A stretch of 64,000 nt of DNA from Fratercula arctica (lineage: Eukaryota > Chordata > Aves > Charadriiformes > Alcidae): NCBI GenBank assembly GCA_947846985.1, contig CANTUZ010000002.1, positions 60,840,563-60,904,562 of the forward strand, read 5' to 3'. This document shows positions 50,784 to 61,184 of this stretch, piece by piece (the first letter of the stretch is position 1; every line of letters starts with the position of its first letter). Below the pieces are notes generated by a model. It saw nothing but the letters and a program-made list of their open reading frames with translations, had not been told where the DNA came from and did not search any database. The position numbers were made by a program, and so were the translations under genes.

Positions 50784-50830
50784 ATAGGTATAGAGTAAAG
50801 TCAGTATAGGTATAGAGTAAAGTCAGTATA
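50784..50830. repeat. 22-bp tandem duplication
   Basis: Two identical 22-bp copies (50784-50805 and 50806-50827) are followed by the first three bases of a third. Identity between copies indicates a recent event, or possibly a length polymorphism. Confidence 0.9.
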
Positions 50831-52282
50831 GTGCTGACCTTATGTTTCCTTATAGGGAAACCTTATGTTACATCACATTTTCTTTTGTGTTTTCCTACCT
50901 TTTTGACTAATGGCAAGCAACTGGGTTACAATAATGATCACCTATTAGATCAAATATGTGCTTCCAGGTGATCAGGTGGTACAGTGCCAGGCTGAGGTCC
51001 TGGGTGGGGATGACCAACCTCAGTGGCTATCACAGTGTGCATGCGGACTGGGGGTGTGTGTCTCTCTGCAGTAATTGCAAGCTGTCTGGCCTTTTGAGGG
51101 GAGTAAATCTGAACTATGCTACCTCATTTGTTGATGTATCTTTCCCATGATTTACATGACAGACACATTTCACAATTATCTTATAGGCAGAGAGAGATCA
51201 TCATGTTCTTCAGTTGCTTTGGTAACATTTTCTGAGGGAAGGTGGTAGTGGTGAGACACAGGTCCTGGCACAGGGCCGCTACTGGGGTCGCACCGTACTC
51301 GGCATGATGCTGGTTCCTGCTTGTAACCTTAGACAAATGTCTTACTGGTTCTGTCATTATTTCTGTAGTTGATGTAAACATGGAGACTGCAGTAGGGGTA
51401 CATCACTAGAGTATAACAAACCTGAAGAAGTGCAGATGTTTAGGGGGTGTAAAAAAGATGTTCCTCTCCTCTTGCTAGAAGCGTATTTATCTGTAATCAT
51501 AAATTACTATGAGCTATAATCTGCATGACAACCACTGTATCCCAAGACCCAGAAGACCAGGTCTCACAGGCAGAAGTTAAATGACAATGAGGAGCACGAA
51601 GCCTTTGGAAAGCCTGCAGATGCATCCTGAATAACAATCTTTTTCCTAATGCTCTGGGGAACATGCACAGAAGTGATTTCAGCCAGAAATGGTTTGCATT
51701 TTTTCTGCTTGTCTCTGGTGGCTGTAGGCTATAGCAGCTCCTGAGGAGCATAGTCCTCTGGAACTCTCTTCCAGCCACCTTAAATCAGATCGTGGTCCCT
51801 GCATTGTTGTCAAGTGTCATCTTTAAACAGTTGCTAATGCCACAGATTTCTTTCTATTCTAAAAATTAAGGAACTCCTCTTATTCTTCTTCAGTTTTACT
51901 CTCTGGAAGGATCTTGAGTTGGGACTTCTATCAAGGAGCACATTTGTCTATACCAGTCTTCTAAAAGAATGTGAAGAGAGTTTACTTCAAGCAATTGATT
52001 CTGCTGTTGGAATATCTAGTTCATCTACTGTCTGAAAGTTAGTGGCTGTAAAAAATACCATTTTATATTTCGGTTATATAGTGCTTCATCAAAAACATAA
52101 CGGGACAGAAAAGAGGTGAAGAAAACATTATGTGACATTTCAGGTCAAGTCACACAGCTTCTATTAGAATACAGATCTTAGCATTTGGTCAATTGCTAAG
52201 TAATCCCCTCCCTAAGTGTGTTGCTGAACTGGTATGCTTAATTTAAATATTTATTTAATAAATAACTAATTCTCATTTAATA

Positions 52283-52342
52283 AATAAATAATTAAATAGA
52301 ACACACTGGTTTTATATTTATTTAAATAAAACATACTGGTTT
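52283..52342. repeat. Imperfect 30-bp direct duplication in AT-rich DNA
   Basis: The blocks at 52291-52312 and 52321-52342 match at 19 of 22 positions with a 30-bp period, both containing an ACTGGTTT core. The flanks consist of AATAAATA-type sequence, which favours slippage. Confidence 0.7.
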
Positions 52343-55300
52343 CAAACAAAGTAGCAGAAACCCCATCCAACACCTCTGGAAGTAGACATAGGCTGTGCAG
52401 AAATTGTGAAGTGTTATTTATATGCTGCCAGCAGTGATTTAAGAACTTCACAAAGGAATGTAAAGGGCAATTATTTGTATGCCTGCTCTGAAAAATTCCC
52501 GATTGAAGTATGAGTTCAGAATAATTGTCACATTTCTTTGCAGTCACTGGAAAGCTGGGGAACTCTGAACCAACAGGAGACTGAACAGTTGATGCCCTCA
52601 GTAATGCTCCCTGTTGATTTGCACTGATGAAATGAAAAAGCTAAATTGCTTCCTTTCATGCTTTTTTGCTCTGCAGGAAGAAGACTCTAATGTCCAAAAT
52701 TGTTAACTGTCTGAATTACCTTACCAATTCAAAAGCAATAATGTAATGCCTCAAACTGTGATAAAGTACAGCACTGAACAGCGCTTTCAGTTTTGAATAT
52801 TACATTTCCATGGCTAATATACATCTTCCATATAGTTGACACGAAAAAAAAAAAGTGTTAAAAAGAATTCAGCATCAAAGCAGCGGATAATGCAAAGCTG
52901 ACTTCTGTGTTATGCTAGCTCTCTAGATCGGTTCTTGGACTTAGGGACAGGTCTGTCCGTCCTGCCAACAGGTTTACCTTGCTCCTGCCTTCATGTGCTG
53001 AGGTGTTTTTTTTCTGGGCCAATTTTGAATGCAAGTAGTATATTTATTGCAAGCTTCTGTTTATTCCTGGCATCCTTCCTTTGTGTTGGGTTCCTGTTGT
53101 TGCCTGGCTCCGTGAACTTCAGTTGCCTCATTTCCTTGGCTGCTTTCACACTATGTGATGGCGTTCTTGCGTCCTGTCCCCGCCCTCTCCATCCTGCTCC
53201 TCTTATAAAGAAAAGTGTCAAAGGGACAGTTTGTAACTGAGAACAAAAGATGACCTTCTGAGACATATATATTGTAGTGAGGGTTATTTAAAGATGGGCA
53301 GGTGGGGCGTTAGTTTTTGTACCAATAGTATTTATCCTTTCTGTACTTTTGCAGCAGCCTATAGACTTGAAACAATACGATCATTCACGTTAGCTTTCTC
53401 TCTGAGGGCGGGCCACCGGAGAAGATATGTTTCATTTTCCCTATAAATATATGCATGCATTTCACTATGTAGCAGCAGAGGTATCCAGCTGGACCAGTTT
53501 TTGAATCGTGTTCATTAAGCCTGGGTGGAAGGCTGTGCTTTGCTGACTGCTTGCTGACGGGCTATCAGGACTCTCAGTGCATTAACAGTGCCCTGAACTG
53601 GGTCCCCTTCGCCCCCATGTATGGGCCTGGGTCCCCCATCGTGCCCTGAGCTACACCATAAGTGGTCCTGGCTTACTGGCTGTTTTCCTGTATGTGCTCT
53701 GGACCTACGTATTGGGTTGCCTTGTCTCCATTCCCATCTCTGGCACTGTCTCCTGCTGGTGCTATCTGCACTCCCTGCCATGTCGGAGCTGTTGTTGGAG
53801 CCTGTTTCCCACCCATGCTCTGCTCATCCTGGGGGATGGTGCTGAGGTCACCCCAGCTCATCACCACTTGTCTCCGATTTTTTTTTTCTTGAGTGTGCTT
53901 CAGAGTTTATCATAGCAGTTTGTTTTGCCCATCTATAGAGCAATTTCATGCTAATTGTCACTTTGTTATCTCTATTCGGGGTTTAAAGTCCTGGTGTGGT
54001 TAGCTGGCATAAGAATTGGGCTCAGAGAAGCAATTTATTGTTTAAAAAATAACCCAGAGCTGCAGTTTATGGGGATACAAAGTAGACCTAGAAGGGCAGT
54101 AAGGATAAAAGCTTAGATCTGTAAGCACAGGCTGCAGCAGGGGGAGGACCAGCCAGCTCCCTACAGCACTTGAGCAAGGTCTCTTGTGTGGCTGTTGAGT
54201 AATACATTGCTTCAAGCTTCCACAGCCCTGTAGGTAGCTATCTGTATTAAGACTCTTCCCTCAGAGTTGCAGGCAGTGACACTGTGGGTGTTAAGCCAAA
54301 TCTGTTTCAGTAACTTGGTTATCGTGTCTGGTAAGTCAGCATATGTCAGTGAGCTCCTTAATGGACTAAGATGGTCAAAACTCAGTGAGTACTTTTTTAT
54401 ACTAGCTAAGGATCAGCCCCTTTTCTTCTGACAGCAGGTGTAGCGAACCTTGGGTTCTAGCTGGAAGGACAGAAATGGTAACTTTTTTCACCTGTTTCTC
54501 TTACTGTTGGGACTAGTTTCTGCACTCCCAGCTTCATGGCCATCCCCTGACTTGGTCCATCTCTGCCCCTCCTGCCAGCACTGTGCTCAAGCAGGCAATA
54601 CAAAACTGCGTGCCCTAACGAGATGCAGAATTGGAAGAGAGACATGTGTCTTCAAAAAATGTTTACTGATGGTATTTGGCTGAAGCTAGGTATAGAGATT
54701 ATGCAGGTAAAAAAAGTGAGTGGGATGAAATATATTTGAAGAAACTGTTTTGTCTTACAGTCCTATTATTCAAATCAGAAGGGCTCAGTCCTTCGTAGGA
54801 CCTTTGTGGGCTTTCCCGTCAAGGTTTAGGATTGTTCAGCCTCCTCAGAGTCTGAGGTGTCTTGCCCACGTACTGGGACTTGCTCCCCACAGAGGGCTTT
54901 TAGAGAAGTCATTGGAAGGCAGCCTGTGGTAGCTCATCTTTTCCTTCTGTATTCATACAGACCCTGGTGATATGAGGCTCTTGAGGCTGTAAATGCCCAG
55001 GAAGACAGATAATAAAGAAACTCTACCCCAACTGTAACCAGTGTTTTTCTGATGCAGCGGGATGCCTCTTGACATTGTGTCAGAGCATAGGTGAGGTTAT
55101 TGGGGTTTCATGTGCATTAGATACTCTGAAATGTCTGTGCATTCCTGCCAGAAAACTTGTAATGGTATAACTTGGGATTTACATAAAAGATTGGTGAATT
55201 TAACATGATTGTTAATACTACCTATGCAATAGGTAACTTTATGTAACATTTAAATACCTGGAGAAACATTGGTACACTTCTGTAAGATTGATTTCTTCAG

Positions 55301-55568
55301 TATTTAAAAGCAGATTTATAAAAGGAATGTGTGTAATGAGATTTGATCAGTATGACAAAATGATATTAATAGAGTATTAATCTCTCTCCTGTGTTTCCAA
55401 CAAACCATAGGTGCATGACTGCAGAGAAGCAGCTGCCATTTAAAACTGCGGTTTTAATTGCTTTCATGAACTGTATGTCAGAGCAGTTCTTGCACAGTAA
55501 CGTGCTGCTATCAGTAAAACTTTAGATTCTGCAGACTGGCGGATGTTTTTTTTAGTGCATAACTTCTA

Positions 55569-55598
55569 ATATATATATATATATGTATATATATATAT
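55569..55598. repeat. AT dinucleotide microsatellite
   Basis: About 15 AT units, interrupted by a single G at 55585, in RAMP3 intron 1. The arms on each side of the interruption are self-complementary. Confidence 0.9.
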
Positions 55599-58367
55599 GC
55601 TACTTCTAAGCTTCTGGAAAAATAATACCAGTGAATAATAACATTATAACAGAAAAATAAACATTGAGAAATATTTATCCATTTCACAGAAAAGCAGAAG
55701 TTTACATACTTGAAAAATTATAGGACCCTCTCATGTATCACAAAAGAGAATTTACACATTGCATTCTGAATTCCCTTTTTAATGTCAGAAGAACGTCTGT
55801 TTACAAAAACAGAGTAGAGAGTAGATAATAAGAGGCTGAAGTGAAGGTCTAGGATTGGTTTTCTTTTTTTTCCTCATACAAGATTTTGAAGTAGGTTGTT
55901 AATAAAAACTTGGATTTTTCTTGGTTTCCTCATTTTCTATTACTTTATCCTATTTTACTTATCTTTTCTTTTTCTTTCTCTTTTCAAAGGCTCTTCAAAC
56001 CTGTTTTCCCCCATCTTTCATTTGATGGTGGTTTCCTTCACTTCTTGCGCTGGCTATAAGCTCGTTGGTCCCTTCACATCTGGTTCCACTAATGCTAAGG
56101 GCCATCATACATGCTGCTACAGTGGATGGAGAAAATAGAAGTTAAAGGCCATGGCTGTGGTCCATTATTAACATGGTTTAACCTGCAGGCAACTGGTACA
56201 GTTAAACTGAACCTCCTTTTCCTTAGATGCTTAGATGCATCCCTTAGATGCTAGTTCAGGTAGGAGTGTATGGCAACTGTTTATTTTTGGGATCATGGCG
56301 GCAACACCTTCCAACACTGTGACCCACTTTGCTTCCTCTGTATATCTAGAAGATGTGATGGCATCAGTCTTTCAAGAAATAGGCTGAATTTGCCCCTTCT
56401 TAAAAGAGCTGCTGGAACGGTCATACTTTTTATGTAAACTATCATGGCCAATAAACTGTGGTCTCCTGATTAAATCTTTATTATGCGTTGAATATCTAGG
56501 AATAAAGAAAGCAAAGAGAGGTGGACCTGATAGCCCAAATGGTGGTCTGGATTGTTGTTTTACCCTTCTCTGAAGATATCTGGACTCTTTTGTTTGACGA
56601 TAGGTGCAAAACATCCTGTGTTACTTTGTTATGATTGGATCAGAAAATGCAAAAAGCATGTTTTCCTGTGGGCAGGGGGATTTGTGAGTACAAACCTGTG
56701 AGCCTTTATTCAGTACTTGGTTTATCACAGCTTCCCTGCCTGACACTGGGGTAGCCACTCAGCCTCTCCTCTGTAAAACACGGACGCATTGTTTTTTCTT
56801 ACTAGTTCTCTCTTGTTGTAAATCCTGTTTTATTTGCCTCATTGTGGTCTTGTGAGGATTACTGCAGCAATAACTATGAAGGATTTAGAGATCACTGGCT
56901 TGATAGAATAAGAATTGGGGGTGCAGTCTGTGGTCTTCAACGGGAGCATCTAGGGCACCTTCGTGTGTCTGAACTGTTTCCTCAGAATGGGTGGGTTTGT
57001 CTTTCTCCTACAGTGTGTGGTTTTAATTTGATCTTCAGTTTTCTGCAGTTGATAAGGCACATTTTCAAGTGAGGATTAAAGAAAAAACCTACCCAGCAAC
57101 TCAAGTATATTTACTAGTATAACAGCTAATAGCCTGGAAAGAAAAGTGCTCTATTTGTGAAAGAGATACAGCCATCAGAGTGTATAATGGAGTTTCAGCT
57201 TTGTGAGTTTGGATGCAACAGAATTTTGTGATACTTGGATTCCCTCTCTTCAGTTTCAGTACATTCTGGCTCATTACTAACTAAGACAGAGGTTAATGCT
57301 TGTCTAGAAGAAAAAATATGTTCCTTAAAAGGATTTAAATTCTTCTCAGATGTATGTACACAACAATTTGCAGTTAACTCAGTTGAGAGCTTGGCATATC
57401 TCAATGAATGCACAGTCTGTATCAATATGATTGGGACTGATATTCTGCTACATTTATCTTGATTCATTTTACTGAAGTGACGTATAGTGTATAAACAAGG
57501 AGGCACCCATCTGTGTGAAATCAGTAATTTCATTTCTGATGCAAGGTTAACACTATAAAGATTTGTCAGCAATTTTTTTTTTAGTGGTGCATCAAAAATA
57601 ATTAAAGCCATATCCCTCAGCTGTATTTGCAAAATCCTAAGTGTGGCTGGAGCTGTGCAAACACTGGGCTTCTGTTAATTTAGACCATCTGGATGTACTG
57701 CAAATAGCTGATCAGAAGACTCCTTCCGTTGGTATAGTCTGCGTTTCCACTTGGATGCTCTTCTGACATACCTGTGTTAGCATAATGTCCGCATGAGAAG
57801 CTTATGGCTTTTCAATGTAACATTTTTCAAAATGTATGACTTCACTGTGCAAAGGGTGGAGACCATGAAACACAGCATTACATTTCTAAATGAACAGAGT
57901 ACACACTTGTTTATGATTCTGTGCTTGCGTAATTTTAATAACAAAAGGATGTATTTTTTTTGCTCTGCACTTCAGAATGTGTGATTCACCTACATTGTGA
58001 GTGAATGTGTTATCTTCTCCAACTTTTTCACCCTCAAGAGGCTTAAAGTAAAAATTTCCCTGTCCCTAATCCTTAACATTGGAAACTACAGCAAAGAAGT
58101 GGTGTGGACAGACCCATAACAAGTCTGCATGAGTCAGCCATTTAAAAGATAGATAAAAGGAATTTAAAAACATAATGTTCTCTAAATGGTTATTTTCCCA
58201 TTCAGACACACTCTGTAATAAACCGAAACTAATGTTTGAATGAACATTTTGAGTATTCTGTTGAAATCTAAATTATACTGAAGTTTGCTTGTATCTGGAC
58301 TAATTCTCTTATATAATAGTATGAAGATATCTAACTCATCTCTGTTTTTTTTTTTTTTTCCTCCTAG

Positions 58368-58397
58368 CTAATGGTCTAGTGATGCTTGGATTTGCAG
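58368..58397 (+). CDS. RAMP3: RAMP3 30-nt microexon (signal peptide core)
   Basis: The exon is bounded by a strong acceptor (15 T, CCTCCTAG) and a GTGAGC donor at 58398-58403. Its 30 bases enter and leave in phase 1, so it adds exactly ten residues: the split Ala codon 18, then NGLVMLGFA, with the last base starting Gly28. Joined to exon 1 the hydrophobic stretch becomes residues 11-27, a normal signal-peptide length, with possible cleavage near Ala27 or Gly28. Skipping it would fuse exon 1 to exon 3 in frame through a Gly codon. As I remember it, human RAMP3 goes straight from the signal-peptide exon to the CNE exon, so this exon may be lineage-specific. It is supported by splice sites, phase and the biochemical sense of the product, not by transcript data. 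Confidence 0.7.
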
Positions 58398-61051
58398 GTG
58401 AGCTTTACTTCTAAAATTCAAACTTAAGTTTCTGTTTTGTTAATGGCAGCCATTTGAGAAGCGCTCTCATCCTATCTCATTTCAATTGGTCAACCGTCAT
58501 GCATTTTTTACAACTGGTCTTGTCCATCGACTGCATGAACAGAAAGTGTTGTAGTGTTTTGTAAAGGTCAGTCTCAATAGTGATGGTAAAATTGTAGAAT
58601 TATTCATAATTTTTAATCCTTTTGTCCAGGGAATTAGACAGAAACTCTGATGTCATCAGATTGTTCCTGTCAAATGACTTTATCAGAGCTTTTTCTATAA
58701 CCCTCTGAAATACTGAAGGTCTAAAGAGACCCAACCAAAAATACCAAATCCATGGAAAATCCATTTAAATACCTCGCTGGGAAGGGCCTGAAGTAAATTG
58801 TCAACGCACATGATGTAATGGAAGAGAAACTTCTATTCTGTTGGATTTATAGGGCTATAAATCAAGTGATAGCTGGCTATTCAGAATACCCTGCCAGGGA
58901 AGGCAGCTTTGCCTAACTTTTGTGAAAGCATCAGTGTAGGACTTAGGTTGCCAGCTATGCAATTTTAATATCTGGTTTTGAATTCGTTCATGTGCAAATC
59001 TAGCCATGAAAAGTATAACTGCTGCAGCCGCCAGATGAATTGGTGGGGATGCTTACGTAGGTGGGATCCATGCTATCATGTTAACTTCCCAAGGACAAAA
59101 TTGCACTGCCCCTGTAACTTTCATGATTTTTATCACTGGTGATTAATTGTAGTTGTGATTTTTTTCTGACATGGATGAAGGCTTAGTGTCAGGTCTAAGA
59201 GGTGACAATCAGACGTGGTGAAGGGGGTAGGTAGGGTCAAGTCCCAGTGAGTCAGCCGTATGCCTGGAGAGGTTTGTGGTCTGTATGAAATAGTAGGCTT
59301 GGAGTTTCAGATGTGGCGTAGGCTGTCCAGTTATGGGTCTGCTACCATTGGAAAGTAGGTGAAAGCGAAGTAATTTCTTTGGTCTCGTTTGGCATGTGGC
59401 ATCACTGTGTCATTGATTTCCCCAACTAAAGAGTCGGCTACGATAGTTGGAGTTAAATTGCAAGGTGTTCCTGACTGGGCTCTGGAGGAGCCATCTTCTT
59501 CGTGGGTGAGACACTTAATGTGCACTTGAGCCTGTTTTGCAATCACATGCCCCATTTCGAATGAAGGTGTTCAAGTTTCTGATTGATGGCTGGGTCATGA
59601 TGTGAAGCCTGAAACCAGTCATCTTGCCTTAAGCTTTTTGGACTAAATAGTGAGGAACAGGGCCCTTTTGAGGGTGAGGGCTGTGCCTGACTTCTCTTCA
59701 AGTGAAGGCTTGCATGCCTTTGACCTCACTTCACCTGGCAACGTGTTTGGCTGTCACCATGTAAAATTAGAACCGCCGGCTCTTTCAGCAATGATGGGAT
59801 CCTGCTTTCAAAGTAACTAATAGAAGGAAAAGAAATACCTCTGCTCACTGGCGTAAATAGGGCCTGAGTGAAAATGTAGGTTCAGATGAAAAAGGTGCAA
59901 GACCTGATTCTACTTAGACTTTTTTTCTGTATGATTAAAAAAGGACAAAGTGTTCTGTTCTTCTTGGCTTTATTCTTAAAAAAAGCTGTTCCTCCAGAGT
60001 TCTCAGGAGGATTGCCTGACACCTCCTAAGAGGTTTGTTATGGTTGCAGTTTTGTTCAGTTAAATCCTTTTCTCAGATTTGTACTGCTGTAAAGAGAAGA
60101 AATGACACTGTTTTTTCTGACTAATTTAATTTAGGCATTTATATTAAATATGTTGACATACATATACTTACAGGTAATTTTTTACAAAATGTATGCATTT
60201 TGTATATAAAAGAGCAATCAAAATAGGAAAATTATAAAGGTAAAGCAAGACACATTTAACTAAGTCAAGACAAAGTGTTTCAGCCTTATTAAAATCAAAT
60301 GCTTTAGTTAGTCTCAATAGAATTTTTTCTGAATTTTAATTTTATAAGAAATCATAGTATCATAGAGTGGTGTCAAAATAGTATCTTTGTATTTCAATGC
60401 GGGCGTGGGCTGGATGAGAAGAACCTTTGACTTTGACTCTAAATATTGTGGAGTTGCCATTACTGATTGCAAAAGATAGAGGCATGCTCTAGTCAGGGTT
60501 AACTCTTTGCAAGTAGCCATATGCTTGTAACATCAACATCAGATAATGGTGGAGAATTCCTTTAATATATACTAAAGCTTAATTGTGACTGTGGGATTTT
60601 GAGCCCTTTAGCTGGTAAGATATACAATTGTTTGTGACATCCAAGTTCATTTACAGTCATATGGTTAGTTCAGTGGGACAGATCTGTATAGGCTTGAGAA
60701 GTGCTTTCTACACTGAAGTATATGATCAGTAATTAGCTTTTAACTATAAATGCAAATGGACAGTAATAAGTTAGCATGAGTAGAAGCTAAGTAAGATCAG
60801 AAAAGTGACTAGGTAGGTTCCTCTATGCTCTGTCTAAAAGATGATACTATATATGGTAACCTATAATATGTGATATTAAGTTATGTTTTTAATAAATTTA
60901 TGTAAAGGTATATTTTATCTAGAAAGTTGAATGTTAGGTTTGCAACAGTGTAGGTGACAAGCAGAATTATGTGAAGGAGTTTGTGAGTGATGTGTTCGTC
61001 CTTCTTCTATTTCAGTGTTTGAGTTTTAAGGTGCTTTCTGATTTTACCTAG
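58398..61051 (+). other. RAMP3 intron 2
   Basis: An intron of 2,654 bp with a GTGAGC donor and a TTTTACCTAG acceptor. It contains a possible relic of a CR1 3' end at 60345-60372 (AATCATAGTATCATAGAGTGG-like), too short to call as an element. I see no other exon, and nothing else in it that I can identify. Confidence 0.75.
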
Positions 61052-61184
61052 GTGCACGTCAACAGACTAATCTCTGCAATGAATCTCTCATGTTAGAAAA
61101 GTTGCCTGCCTGTGGAAAATCCTTTGAAGAGATGATGAAGAAAGTGGACTCTAAAAAATGGTGCAACCTGACAGAATTTATCAT
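61052..61184 (+). CDS. RAMP3: RAMP3 coding exon 3: N-terminal ectodomain
   Basis: The exon encodes residues 28-71 and two bases of codon 72. It begins GARQQTNLCNES and carries Cys36, Cys48 and Cys65, three of the six ectodomain cysteines expected in RAMP1/RAMP3, which pair with cysteines in the missing exon. There are two N-glycosylation sequons, N37-E-S and N66-L-T, at positions matching sites in mammalian RAMP3. The MLEKLP, ACGKSF and KKWCNLTEF blocks belong to the first helix and the following segment of the RAMP three-helix ectodomain that contacts the receptor. The acceptor is CCTAG at 61051 and the donor GTAAGA at 61185-61190, leaving phase 2. The alignment to human RAMP3 needs no gaps, which fixes both exon edges. 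Confidence 0.93.

Larger units (their letters stand above)
49562..58367 (+). other. RAMP3 intron 1, distal part
   Basis: This is intronic AT-rich sequence. It holds a 35-base A-run (50654-50688), a 22-bp tandem duplication (50784-50830), a 30-bp imperfect duplication (52283-52342), an interrupted AT microsatellite (55569-55598), and the polypyrimidine tract and acceptor of the microexon at its end (T15 at 58345-58359, then CCTCCTAG). I see no further exon. Open frames of 60-145 codons on either strand show no recognisable domain. Confidence 0.65.

Noticed and set aside
60345..60372. A CR1-tail-like sequence with two ATCATAG units.
   Set aside because: Only about 25 bp match and nothing after it continues as CR1, so chance cannot be excluded.
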